DNA of 64,000 nucleotides from Lamellibrachia columna (taxonomy: Eukaryota; Annelida; Polychaeta; Sabellida; Siboglinidae). The notes below the pieces were generated by a model. It made no database searches. It saw only the letters and a list, made by a program, of their open reading frames with translations, and was not told the origin of the DNA. The translations under genes and the position numbers were made by a program. Below are positions 35,938-48,880 of the stretch, piece after piece. Where the stretch lies: NCBI GenBank assembly GCA_963662155.1, contig OY759273.1:29920544-29984543 (forward strand), in the 5' to 3' direction. The first letter of the stretch is position 1. Every line of letters begins with the position of its first letter.

Positions 35938-36388
35938 GTATGGAAGGAGACCATTTTCTTGCTGAAGCTATCTGCCGCATTTGATACCATTGGTCACAGG
36001 ACAACTTATTAAAAGTGTGTCAATGTGGTGTGGCATATCTGGAACAGAGCTGGTTCTCATAATATTTAACTGATATATGCAAAAGAATGAAGATAGCGAA
36101 TTGTTTCTCAGCTACGCTCCCTACTTCACGTAATGTTCCTCAGGGTGTTTCACTCTCTACGCTACTCTACTTGGCTCAGTTATCCAACGTCACAACTTGG
36201 ATCACCAAGTGTATGCTAATAAATCACAGACCTATGCTATTTTGGCTACATGAGATACAAATCACTTCCAAAACTAGCTCAGGGATTGTCTCCACAAAAT
36301 CTTCCATTGGATGACAGAGACCACATTAAAGTTAAATGCAAGTAAATCCGAGTTAGTTATTATTGGTGGGGTAAATTTTGCATATCTA
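35938..36388 (+). pseudogene. Degenerate non-LTR RT fragment, CR1/L2-like (copy 2)
   Basis: Same blocks as 500-950, including FDTIGHR, VPQG and the altered YANK in place of YADD. The shared lesions show that the element was dead before the segmental duplication. Confidence 0.8.
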
Positions 36389-37264
36389 TTTGAATCGATT
36401 AGGTGCGCACAATATGTTGCAAGACGTTTCCTTATGTGTCAGACTTTAGATTGCATGTAGAGAAGCACAGTAAAATCAAAACGTGTGGAAAGCATTAGCT
36501 TAACAGTGTCGCCTGGCTGTTCTTCGATGAGAACAAATTTGCATGTTTGCTGGAGTGCCATAAAACACTAATATTATATAGCCTTTTTGTTTAGGGAGTG
36601 ACGTAGAGTGATATAATGAAAGCATTGATTTACTAAAATGAAAGGAAGGACATCAACGTAATAATTTACATGTAATTGATTACGGATTGACAGACGTTTG
36701 CTACGATGACAATAAAACTGATGCCGATTGACCAACTAATGCGAATCGAGAATAATAACCTGAATCTGAATATGTAATGATCGATGTACTTTTGTTTAAA
36801 AAATAAGAGTCCAATGACGTGAGTGACACTTAGCATTATCTGCTATTTGGTTGCACCTCCTATCGGCCGCTGGAGAGACCAATCCACAGTCACCGGGTCT
36901 CTTATGGTTACATATCGGACAGCTCTCAGGGGAGAGATTTGTCGGCCCCCAGACCTTCCTGTAGTTCTCCAGCCAAACTACTGACAATCCCTATATGTTG
37001 AGCTTGTAACCTCCTATGACAACACGACAACCCGTTTATATAGTAGGTAAACCTATTTAGCTGAATTTGTGGTGTGAACTCTTGAAACAGGTTAACTTTA
37101 CATTTAACTGATATAACAACTACTAATTAAACAATTTAGTTAATTAGAATGTTTCTTATATGGCATAGTTCATGTTGTAATGCTGCAAAGTGTATAACAT
37201 GCATAAATAATATTACTAGTCTATGTTATTGATATTGAATTATGCAGATCTAGTGGTGAAATTA

Positions 37265-37300
37265 TGCGCATGCGCCAGAAGTGATCACTCTAAGATGGCG
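37265..37300 (+). promoter_or_regulatory. NRF1-like plus YY1-like motif pair (copy 2)
   Basis: TGCGCATGCGCC (37265-37276) and AAGATGGCG (37292-37300) are identical to copy 1 in sequence and spacing. A few surrounding bases differ between copies. Confidence 0.4.
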
Positions 37301-39200
37301 TCTACTAGAACGTTGGCCGTGTAATTGATATCAACAACCCTACAAAATCCTGTCTTAGGAATACAACACACTCCAAGTGGAAAAGGTTTATTATATTGGC
37401 AATAGTATCATCGAACAGTTGTGATAACTGGTATGTCTGTTTATTATCTATGCATATAGCAATTCCCACCGCCGTTACTTTGTTAACTGTTACGTTGGCC
37501 AACAATAAGCCAAAACGCATAGAAAGTGTCTCGTCTCCTTGCCAGCAACAGTCTAGCCAAATTTTCGTGCGACTAATACACAGTCATGAGTTGCATCAGA
37601 AGCAGAAAAACATAGTTGTCACTAATAAGTAATCTGTCCCAATACATTAATCAAAACTCCATATGAAATGATCAATCGTTTGTAGAATGAATAAAATATG
37701 TATCAGAATTAAAACCATATCAAATATGTGTACTCCGTAGTATAGATATTATCTATCTACAAAGCCAAACAATGTTTATACACAAACCTTCCGCATTCTG
37801 GTAGGTCACAAAGTCCCTGTTTATAATGCTCCTTTTGTTAGTAGCTGTCTCGAATCATCTCTTTCTTCACCAATTTCGTCCGACTGGCTGTCAACGCAAT
37901 GCATTTCTACCTATCTAGATGAGATCAGCTTTTACAGAGAACACCACAGGAAGCACGCAGCGTGTGCTATTGATATACAACGTATGTTGAAGCAGATAAC
38001 ATGCACTCCAACACGGATGTAGCTCACGAAATGCTATCTTGCACACTCCTCCATATTTCTCCAATTGATCATTCTTCGGTCATGGTAGGCCGTACACCGT
38101 ATACCAATTTTTGGAAGAAGAATCACCAACTTCGCATGGATTGCTATATAAGACACGCTAAATTCAAGAACTCCCCGCATGCTGGCTGGTAAACAGGAAT
38201 GAACCATTGTGGTCTGTTGTCTGTGCTGGCGGAAGTAATCAACGAACTACGACACGCATTGTCCATGCGCTCTGACGGCGTTGTCCTGTTTGCATAACAT
38301 AATCTATTGCAGCACCACGCCTTGACACCTGTCAACGCCCTGAATGATTTTGTAATCCTCACTTAGAAGCGCAATTTCTATGTCGCAATTATTCTGGTAT
38401 CCTAATTGTATCGACACATGCGTGTTGTTCTATTGAGGATACGTAATCGTTCTGTTTACAGCAATTTTCTGAACATGGTTACACCAAAAAATAATAGTAC
38501 GCATCAGTTAGTGTACGTTCAGTGTTCAAAGTGTTTTACACTTCACCCCTAGCACACCTGTTCATTCCAACTCCATCTCGACTTCTCTGGGAAGCACTCA
38601 GTCATGCTGCAGTTACTGCTCGAAGACCATTCGTACGTATAATCACCACTGCATATAGCCAGATACTCATTCATACAAACGAATGAGCTGTGGCAACGTT
38701 CGGTGAAACAAATTGCCAAAGCTTCGAAACGGCAGCAAGACGGTTCAAGCTAGGGTTTTCACGACTGGGAGCCTGACGTTCTATCTGGAACGTTGTCACG
38801 CCCCATTCGATGAGAGAGAAGGAGAAGGGTCAGAGAAGAAGCGAGGAAGGGAGAGGAGGCAGCGCGGTAGGGAGATATGCCGTTTGTTTGTTAATGCAGA
38901 CATGTACAAGTGTTTAGCAATATTTAATATGGCCATGGTTCGCACCACGCTGTAGCTTACTCATGCGCGCATCTTACTGCTAACACTAGTACGAAAAGTA
39001 AAATAATAAACCGCGCAAAAACAAATGTTGCAACATAGGCCTCTATAGCTCAATGCGCATACCAGCTCATATCACGGCATGTGGCTTTTATTAAACGTCG
39101 GCAGGGAAGCGTGTCTGCGTATCAGTGTTTGTTACACACGTGTATCCTGGTACAAAGTCAACACTTGTGTCGCACGCAGTGTCTTTGATGGGGAGCGTTG
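37301..39200. other. Unannotated duplicated DNA (copy 2)
   Basis: Same content as 1863-3763: short chance frames, a GA-rich tract near 38812-38860, and no recognised gene. Confidence 0.5.
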
Positions 39201-39690
39201 AATGCTATATCAAAGATGATTGATTGTTTGCTATAATGTTTACATCATCTAACGTGTGTCCTGGAACGAAACTAGCATTGGTATCGCATCAAAGAGACGT
39301 CGGAGTCGTGCATCAGTGCTTCACTTGACCTGGATGGAGGCAGAGTCTTGTAAGAGCAGTTGCTGTAGACGTGGGCGAATGGATGAAGATTGGGTGACGT
39401 CGAGCAAGACAAATATGTATTTGGGCAGCGGTTTGATGCTGCCGAGCGCCGTCGTCATGAGTTCGCTGTCGTCGATGAACTGTCGCATCAAACATACGAC
39501 CACATTGTCGCCGTTGTCGAAGCCTCCTATTTTCGAGGCGCCGACGTCGTCGCGATCACCGACGTAGAGACGCAATCCCCACTCGTCTTCAACGTGTTTC
39601 AACAGTTGACTGCAAACTTAGCGCGAGATTATCGCGAAGCCGCCCTGGCAATAGACAAAGTTAGCGGCGTGTTGGATTTACAGTGAGCTC
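39201..39690. other. CpG-rich single-copy segment
   Basis: CG dinucleotides are dense from about 39290 to 39670, unlike everything around it. Frames of about 95-103 codons are open together: + at 39256-39567, + at 39390-39686 and - at 39321-39602. The + 39390 frame (MGDVEQDKYVFGQRFDAAE... to KVSGVLDLQ) and the - frame (MKHVEDEWGLRLYVGDRDD...) both show protein-like codon patterns. I cannot tell which is real, and neither is recognised. Upstream of 39390 the same frame is broken by three stops. It could be a gene fragment, a CpG island or an insertion of foreign DNA. Confidence 0.5.
39390..39686 (+). CDS. Possible ORF, 98 codons, unknown
   Basis: ATG to TGA. Rich in Asp, Glu, Val and Ala, with a basic AERRRHE patch near residue 23. 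GC-ending codons predominate. It ends (VLDLQ) just before satellite sequence begins. No domain is recognised. An overlapping minus frame is equally open, so coding status is undecided. Confidence 0.25.
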   Translation: MGDVEQDKYVFGQRFDAAERRRHEFAVVDELSHQTYDHIVAVVEASYFRGADVVAITDVETQSPLVFNVFQQLTANLARDYREAALAIDKVSGVLDLQ

Positions 39691-39762
39691 ACAGTTGTTC
39701 TAATAAATCAGTATTTGCGCTGAGTAGTAATGGCTTATGTTTTGGTAACCAGATTGATTTGT

Positions 39763-41590
39763 TTAATGTTTTTATTTATACTTTCACTGAACATCCTTCT
39801 TGTCAAAGGATATTTGATTTTTTATGAGCATGCTGTAGTCAAGAAAAGTACGTCGTTTATATGAGTACAACCATATGGTAAAATGCATATTGCTCAAACA
39901 AAGATACATATGAGAGATTGATTTTGTAAATATTTAGCAAATATTCTATTGAAATAATGTTTTTTCTCATAAGCAATTTATACACTGCTTATGAAAATGT
40001 TGACCATATTATTGGATTTATTAAACATAACTTTTTTTTACCAAACTAACGGTGCTTTTCCTCTTTTTTCACTGATGTTCATGGGTTAGGTTCAGGTAAA
40101 ATATTGTCGTTTCACTCTTTCTGTTTTTTCTTTCCATACTTTCCTATCGGCTGCCCCCTCTCCATCTTTCATCTTCCTTCTCTCCATCTTTCATCTTCCC
40201 CCGATCTTCTCATATCCCACCTCACGCAGTCCTACGATCTTAGCTGTTCGTTCCCCTTTTCTTGCATCCTTGATGTTTTTTCACCTTTCTCTTCCACTCT
40301 CTTCACTAGTATGTCTGCATCCATCCTTACCATGTGGCCTGCCCATTTCACGTTGCTTCTCACCACTCTTCCTGTTGAACTGTTTTGTTGCATCACATAT
40401 TTCCTGAGGTCGTTCATCCTTCTTTCGTCAACCCTCTTTGTTCGTGTTATTCGACAAAACCAGAACCAACTTTCAGCTGCTGTTGTTCTGTCGACGCCAC
40501 TGTCTCCAGATACAGATTAAGGCATGCTTGTGTAACACAAGCTCTCAGGACTTTCCTTTTCAGCTTTTTCAAAATGTTTCTGTCCAACATGACTCCCTCT
40601 ACCTTTCCGCAAGCGTTCACTCCCTGTTGTATCAGGCATCGCATTTCTACCTCTGAATGCTCATCCTCATTAACCATTCCTCCAAGTTACACAAAGCCAT
40701 CCACTTGGTTGAACTCCTTATCATCCAAACTAATGTTCAAGTCCTCTCTGATGTCAAACCCACATCTCTTCTGTCTTCTCCCGGCTCATTATCGGTCCTT
40801 CCTTCTTGAACACCCCCTTCCATTCCTCCAACACTTCCTGTAATTCTTGTTTTTGTCTGCTATCATGGCCAGATCGTTTGCATACTTCCCCTTCCTGAGA
40901 ACATCCTTCATGCTGATCTTCCTGCTGATTAGTGCCACCACCATGATAAAGAATAAAGGTACATTTCCTTGCCTCTAACCGATGTTAACTTTAAACTCTT
41001 CCGACAACCCATATCCAAACACAACTCTTCTTTTTGTTCTCAGGAACAAGACAGTTCTGGGTGTTGCACGCCATGACACAGAACTGACTAAATACAACCA
41101 ACTCATTACAAAGTCAGACTCCCAGATAAGTACAAAAGGTGTTGGAATGAAAAGGTCAGCCAGGGAGTGAACTGTTAAGCACGTTGAACAATCCCAAGGA
41201 GTGGATACAGTGCTGTGTAAACATAAACATGCCTTTACTTTAGGTCTTTTTACAGGTGCTGCGGCAGCCAGGAAAAATTTTGGTGGACCGAGAGTGAACA
41301 ATATCAAGGGTTACTTCAATCGGATCGCGCTTGCCTATGCCCACTTTGTGTGTTTGTACAGGTTGGTGTCATAAGTAGACATAACCGCCTTGGAAGCAGG
41401 CCATTCGTGGTGCTCTTGCAAATTCATTGGATTATGAGTGAAACAGACATTGCAAAAACTGTAACAATGAATTGTGGGGGAGGGGAGAATGTCACATTAG
41501 ATTGAGATAGTAACTTTTACACTTGTTCTAATAAATCAGTATTTGCGCTGAGTAGTAATGGCTTATGTTTTGGTAACCAGATTGATTTGT
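39763..41590. repeat. Array 2 monomer 1 (type D)
   Basis: 1828 bp, same length as array 1 monomer 1 and near-identical to it. Differences include CCTGAGG for CCTCAGG near 40404 and GCGTTCACTCC near 40613. Confidence 0.9.
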
Positions 41591-43422
41591 TTAATGTTTT
41601 TATTTATACTTTCACTGTACATCCTTCTTGTCAAAGGATATTTTATTTTTATGAGCATGCTGTAGTCAAGAAAAGTACGTCGTTTATATGAGTACAACCA
41701 TATGGTAAAATGCATATTGCTCAAACAGAGAAACATATGAGAGATTGATTTTGTAAATATTTAGCGAATATTCTATTTAAATAATGTTTTTTCTCATAAG
41801 CAATTTATACACTGCTTATGAAAATGTTGACCATATTATTGGATTTATTAAACATGACTTTTTTTTACTAAACTAACGGTGCTTTTCCTCTTTTTTCACT
41901 GATGTTCATGGGTTAGGTTCAGGTAAAATATTGTCGTTTCACTCTTTCTGTTTTTTCTTTACATAGTTTTCTATCGGCTGCCCCCTCCATCTTTCATCTG
42001 CCTCCTCTCCATCTTTCATCTTCCCCCGATCTTCTCATATCCCACCTCTCGCAGTCCTTCGATCTTAGCTGTTCGTTCCCCTTTTCTTGCATCCTTGATG
42101 TTTTTTCACCTTTCTCTTCCACTCTCTTCACTAGTATGTCTGCATCCATCCTTACCATGTGGCCTGCCAATTTCACGTTGCATTTAAACCAATTTTCCTG
42201 TTGAACTGTTTTGTTGCATCACATATTTCCTCAGGTCGTTCATCCTTCTTTCGTCAACGCTCTTTGTTCGTGTTATTCGACAAAACCAGAACCAACTTTC
42301 AGCTGCTGTTGTTGTTCTGTCGACGCCACTGTCTCCAGATACAGATTAAGGCATGCTTGTGTAACACAAGCTCTCAGGACTTTCCTTTTCAGCTTTTTCA
42401 AAATGTTTCTGTCCAACATGACTCCCTCTACCTTTCCGCAAGCATTCGCTCCCTGTTGTATCCGGCATCGCATTTCTACCTCTGAATGCTCATCCTCATT
42501 AACCATTCCTCCAAGTTACACAAAGCCATCCACTTGGTTGAACTCCTTATCATCCAAACTAATGTTCAAGTCCTCTCTCTGATGTCAATCCCACATCTCT
42601 TCTGTCTTCTCCCGGCGCATTATCGGTCCGTGCTTCTTGAACATCCCCTTCCATTGCTCCAACACTTTCTGTAGTTCTTGTTTTTTGTCTGCTATCATGG
42701 CCAGATCGTTTGCATACATCCCCTTCCTGAGAACATCCTTCTTGCTGAACTTCCTGCTGATTAGTGCCACCACCATGATAAAGAGTAAAGGGTCATTTCC
42801 TTGCCTCTAACCGATGTTAACTTTAAACTCTTCCGACAACCCATATCCAACCACAACTCTACTTTTTGTTCTCAGGAACATGACAGTTCTGGGTGTTGCA
42901 CGCCATGACACAGAACTGACTAAATACAACCAACTCATTACAAAGTCAGACTCCCAGATAAGTACAAAAGGTGTTGGAATGAACAGGTCAGCCAAGGAGT
43001 GAACTGTTAAGCACGTTGAACAATCCCAAGGAGTGGATACAGTGCTGTGTAAACATAAACATGCCTTTACTTTAGGTATTTTTACAGGTGCTGCGGCAGC
43101 CAGGAACAATTTTGGTGGACCGAGAGTGAACAATATCAAGGGTGACTTCAATCGGATCGCGCTTGCCTAACCCCACTTTGTTTGTTGGTACAGGTTGGTG
43201 TCATAAGTAGACATAACCGCCTTGGAAGCAGGCCATTCATGGTGCTCTTGCAAATTCATTGGATTATGAGTGAAACAGACATTGCAAAAACTGTAACAAT
43301 GAATTGTGTGGGAGGGGAGAATGTCACATTAGATTGAGAAACTAACTTTTACAGTTGTTCTAATCAATCAGTATTTGCGCTGAGTAGTAATGGCTTATGT
43401 TTTGGTAACCAGATTGATTTGT
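41591..43422. repeat. Array 2 monomer 2 (type A)
   Basis: 1832 bp. Counterpart of 5592-7423, with type A marks and few private changes (TTTACTAAACTAACGG near 41865). Confidence 0.9.
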
Positions 43423-45219
43423 TTAATGTTTTTATTTATACTTTCACTGAACATCCTTCTTGTCAAAGGATATTTGCTTTTTATGAGCATGCTGTAGTCA
43501 AGAAAAGTACGTCGTTTATATGAGTACAACCATATGGTAAAATGCATATTGCTCAAACAAAGATACATATGAGAGATTGATTTTGTAAATATTTAGCAAA
43601 TATTCTATTGAAATAATGTTTTTTCTCATAAGCAATTTATACACTGCTTATGAAAATGTTGACCATATTATTGGATTTATTAAACATAACTTTTTTTTAC
43701 CAAACTAACGGTGCTTTTCCTCTTTTTTTCACTGATGTTCATGGGTTAGGTTCAGGTAAAATATTGTCGTTTCACTCTTTCTGTTTTTTCTTTCCATACT
43801 TTCCTATCGGCTGCCCCCTCTCCATCTTTCATCTTCCTCCTCTCCATCTTTCATCTTCCCCCGATCTTCTCATATCCCACCTCACGCAGTCCTACGATCT
43901 TAGCTGTTCGTTCCCCTTTTCTTGCATCCTTGATGTTTTTTCACCTTTCTCTTCCACTCTCTTCACTTGTATGTCTGCATCCATCCTTACCATGTGGCCT
44001 GCCCATTTCACGTTGCTTCTCACCAATCTTCCTGTTGAACTGTTTTGTTGCATCACATATTTCCTCAGGTCGTTCATCCATCTTTCGTCAACCCTCTTTG
44101 TTCGTGTGATTCGACAAAACCAGAACCAACTTTCAGCTGCTGTTGTTCTGTCGATGCCACTGTCTCCAGATACAGATTAAGGCATTTCAGCTTTTTCAAA
44201 ATGTTTCTGTCCAACATGACTCCCTCTACCTTTCCGCAAGCATTCGCTCCCTGTTGTATCAGGCATCGCATTTCTACCTCTGAATGCTCATCCTCATTAA
44301 CCATTCCTCCAAGTTACACAAAGCCATCCACTTGGTTGAACTCCTTATCATCCAAACTAATGTTCAAGTCCTCTCTCTGATGTCAAACCCACATCTCTTC
44401 TGTCTTCTCCCGGCTCATTATCGGTCCTTCCTTCTTGAACACCCCCTTCCATTCCTCCAACACTTCCTGTAATTCTTGTTTTTGTCTGCTATCATGGCCA
44501 GATCGTTTGCATACTTCCCCTTCCTGAGAACATCCTTCATGCTGATCTTCCTGCTGATTAGTGCCACCACCATGATAAAGAATAAAGGTACATTTCCTTG
44601 CCTCTAACCGATGTTAACTTTAAACTCTTCCGACAACCCATATCCAACCACAACTCTTCTTTTTGTTCTCATGAACATGACAGTTCTGGGTGTTGCACGC
44701 CATGACACAGAACTGACTAAATACAACCAACTCATTACAAAGTCAGACTTTCAGATAAGTACAAAAGGTGTTGGAATGAACAGGTCAGCCAGGGAGTGAA
44801 CTGTTAAGCACGTTGAACAATCCGAAGGAGTGGATACAGTGCTGTGTAAACATAAACATGCCTTTACTTTAGGTATTTTTACAGGTGCTGCGGCAGCCAG
44901 GAACAATTTTGGTGGACCGAGAGTGAACAATATCAAGGGTGACTTCAATCAGATCGCGCTTACCTATCCCCACTTTGTGTGTTGGTACAGGTTGGTGTCA
45001 TAAGTAGACATAACCGCCTTGGAAGCAGGCCATTCATGGTGCTCTTGCAAATTCATTGGATTATGAGTGAAACAGACATTGCAAAAACTGTAACAATGAA
45101 TTTTGGGGGAGGGGAGAATGTCACATTTGATTGAGAAACTAACTTTTACACTTGTTCTAATAAATCAGTATTTGCGCTGAGTAGTAATGGCTTATGTTTT
45201 GGTAACCATATTGATTTGT
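43423..45219. repeat. Array 2 monomer 3 (type D', 35-bp deletion)
   Basis: 1797 bp. It shares the exact 35-base deletion near 44186 with array 1 monomer 3, which proves common descent of the array heads. The right part diverges: CTTTCAGATAAG near 44748 is private. Confidence 0.9.
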
Positions 45220-47051
45220 TTAATGTTTTTATTTATACTTTCACTGTACATCCTTCTTGTCAAAGGATATTTGATTTTTATGTGCATACTGTAGTCAAGA
45301 AAAGTACGTCGTTTATATAAGTACAACCATATGGTAAAATGCATATTGCTCAAACAGAGATACATATGGGAGATTGATTTTGTAAATATTTAGCAAATAT
45401 TATATTTAAATAATGTTTTTTCTCATAAGCAATTAATACTCTGCTTATAAAAATGTTGACCATATTATTGGATTTATTAAACATAACTTTGTTTTACCAA
45501 ACTAAAGGTGCTTTTCCTCTTTTTTCACTGATGTTCATGGGTTAGGTTCAGGTAAAATATTGTCGAGTCACTCTTTCTGTTTTTTTTTCCATACTTTTAT
45601 ATCGGCTGCCCCCTCTCCATCTTTCATCTTCCCCCTCTCCATCTTTCATCTTCCCCCGATCTTTTCATATCCCACCGCACGCAGTCCTTCGATCTTAGCT
45701 GTTCGTTCCCCTTTTCTTGCATCCTTGATGTTTTTTCACCTTTCTCTTCCACTCTCTTTACTAGTATGTCTGCATCCATCCTTACCATGTGGCCTACCCA
45801 TTTCACCTTGCTTCTCACCAATCTTCATGTTGAACTGTTTTGTTGCATCACATATTTCCTCAGGTCGTTCATCCTTCTTTCGTCAAACCTCTTTGTTCGT
45901 GTTATTCGACAAACCAAAACCAACCATGCAGCTGCTGTTGTTGTTCTGTCAACGCCACTGTCACCAGATACAGATTAAGGCATGCTTGTGTAACACAAGC
46001 TCTCAGGACTTTCCTTTTCAGCTTTTTCAAAATGTTTCTGTCCAACATGACTCCCTCTACCTTTCCCCGAGCATTCGCTCCCTGTTGTATCCGGCATCGC
46101 ATTTCTACCTCTGAATGCTCATCCTCATTAACCATTCCTCCAAGTTACACAAAGCCATCCACTTGGTTGAACTCCTTATCATCCAAATTAATGTTCTAGT
46201 CCTCTCTCTGATGTCAAACCCGCATCTCTTCTGTCTTCTCCCGGCTTATTATCGGTCCTTCCTTCTTGAACACACCCTTCTATTGCTCCAACACTTCCTG
46301 TAGTTCTTGTTTTTTGTCTGCTATCATGGCCAGATCGTTTGCATACATCCCCTTCCTGAGAACATCCTTCTTGCTGAACTTCCTGCTGATTAGTGCCACC
46401 ACCATGATAAAGAGTAAAGGGTCATTTCCTTGCCTCTAACCGATGTTAACTTTAAACTCTTCCGACAACCCATATCCAACCACAACTCTTCTTTTTGTTC
46501 TCAGGAACATGACAGTTCTGGGTGTTGCACGCCATGACACAGAACTGACTAAATACAACCAACTCATTACAAAGTCAGGCTCCCAGATAAGTACAAAAGG
46601 TGTTGGAATGAACAGGTCAGCCAGGGAGTGAACTGTTAAGCACGTTGAACAATCCCAAGGAGTGGATACAGTGCTGTGTAAACATAAACATGCCTTTACT
46701 TTAGGTATTTTTACAGGTGCTGCGGCAGCCAGGAACAATTTTGGTGGACCGAGAGTGAACAATATCAAGGGTGACTTCAATCGGATCGCGCTTGCCTATC
46801 CCCACTTTGTTTGTTGGTACAGGTTGGTGTCATAAGTAGACATAACCGCCTTGGAAGCAGGCCATTCATGGTGCTCTTGCAAATTCATTGGATTATGAGT
46901 GAAACAGACATTGCAAAAACTGTAACAATGAATTGTGGGGGAGGGGAGAATGTCACATTAGATTGAGAAACTAACTTTTACACTTGTTCTAATAAATCAG
47001 TGTTTGCGCTGAGTAGTAATTGCTTATGTTTTGGTAACCAGATTGATTTGT
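45220..47051. repeat. Array 2 monomer 4 (type E, most divergent)
   Basis: 1832 bp, C-like. It carries several private changes (TGTGCATACTG, AATTAATACTCTGC, CTTTGTTTTACC), more than the monomers to its right. This suits a boundary unit outside the zone of homogenisation. Confidence 0.85.
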
Positions 47052-48880
47052 TTAATGTTTTTATTTATACTTTCACTGTACATCCTTCTTGTCAAAGGAT
47101 ATTTGATTTTTATGAGCATGCTGTAGTCAAGAAAAGTACGTCGTTTATATAAGTACAACCATATGGTAAAATGCATATTGCTCAAACAGAGATACATATG
47201 AGAGATTGATTTTGTAAATATTTAGCAAATATTATATTTAAATAATGTTTTTTCTCATAAGCAATTTATACACTGCTTATAAAAATGTTGACCATATTAT
47301 TGGATTTATTAAACATAACTTTTTTTTACCAACCCTAACGGTGCTTTTCCTCTTTTTTCACTGATGTTCATGGGTTAGGTTCAGGTAAAATATTGTCGAG
47401 TCACTCTTTCTGTTTTTTCTTTCCATACTTTTCTATCGGCTGCCCCCTCTCCATCTTTCATCTTCCCCCTCTCCATCTTTCATCTTCCCCCGATCTTCTC
47501 ATATCCCACCGCACGCAGTCCTTCGATCTTAGCTGTTCGTTCCCCTTTTCTTGCATCCTTGATGTTTTTTCACCTTTCTCTTCCACTCTCTTTACTAGTA
47601 TGTCTGCATCCATCCTTACCATGTGGCCTACCCAATTCACGTTGCTTCTCACCAATCTTCCGGTTGAACTGTTTTGTTGCATCACATATTTCCTCAGGTC
47701 GTTCATCCTTCTTTCGTCAAACCTCTTTGTTCGTGTTATTCGACAAACCAAAACCAACTATGCAGCTGCTGTTGTTGTTCTGTCAACGCCACTGTCACCA
47801 GATACAGATTAAGGCATGCTTGTGTAACACAAGCTCTCAGGACTTTCCTTTTCAGCTTTTTCAAAATGTTTCTGTCCAACATGACTCCCTCTACCTTTCC
47901 CCAGGCATTCGCTCCCTGTTGTATCTGGCATCGCATTTCTACCTCTGAATGCTCATCCTCATTAACCATTCCTCCAAGTTACACAAAGCCATCCACTTGG
48001 TTGAACTCCTTATCATCCAAACTAATGTTCAAGTCCTCTATCTGATGTCAAACCCGCATCTCTTCTGTCTTCTCCCGGCTCATTATCGGTCCTTCCTTCT
48101 TGAACACACCCTTCCATTGCTCCAACACTTCCTGTAGTTCTTGTTTTTTGTCTGCTATCATGGCCAGATCGTTTGCATACATCCCCTTCCTGAGAACATC
48201 CTTCATGCTGATCTTCCTGCTGATCAGTGCCACCACCATCAGTGCCACCACCATTTCCTTGCCTCTAACCGATGTTAACTTTGAACTCTTCCGACAACCC
48301 ATATCCAACCACAACTCTTGTTTTTGTTCTCAGGAACATGACAGTTCTGGGTGTTGCACGCCATGACACAGAACTGACTAAATACAACCAACTCATTACA
48401 AAGTCAGGCTCCCAGATAAGTACAAAAGGTGTTGGAATGAACAGGTCAGCCAGGGAGTGAACTGTTAAGCACGTTGAACAATCCCAAGGAGTGGATCCAG
48501 TGCTGTGTAAACATAAACATGCCTTTACTTTAGGTATTTTTACAGGTGCTGCGGCAGCCAGGAACAATTTTGGTGGACCGAGAGTAAACAATATCAAGGG
48601 TGACTTCAATCGGATCGCGCTTGCCTATCCCCACTTTGTTTGTTGGTACAGGTTGGTGTCATAAGTAGACATAACCGCCTTGGAAGCAGGCCATTCATGG
48701 TGCTCTTGCAAATTCATTGGATTATGAGTGAAACAGACATTGCAAAAACTGTAACAATGAATTGTGGGGGAGGGGAGAATGTCACATTAGATTGAGAAAC
48801 TAACTTTTACACTTGTTCTAATAAATCAGTGTTTGCGCTGAGTAGTAATGGCTTATGTTTTGGTAACCAGATTGATTTGT
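47052..48880. repeat. Array 2 monomer 5 (type E)
   Basis: 1829 bp. The GATAAAGAGTAAAGGGTC stretch is replaced by a second copy of CAGTGCCACCACCAT at about 48225-48255, a small local duplication. Confidence 0.9.

Larger units (their letters stand above)
35439..39200. repeat. Right copy of the segmental duplication
   Basis: Counterpart of 1-3763. Similarity stops at GGGAGCGTTG (39191-39200). Here the sequence continues into a CpG-rich unique segment before the satellite, while in the left copy the satellite starts immediately. The left copy looks like a deletion derivative, because the missing ~562 bp includes the first ~72 bp of satellite present here. Confidence 0.95.
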
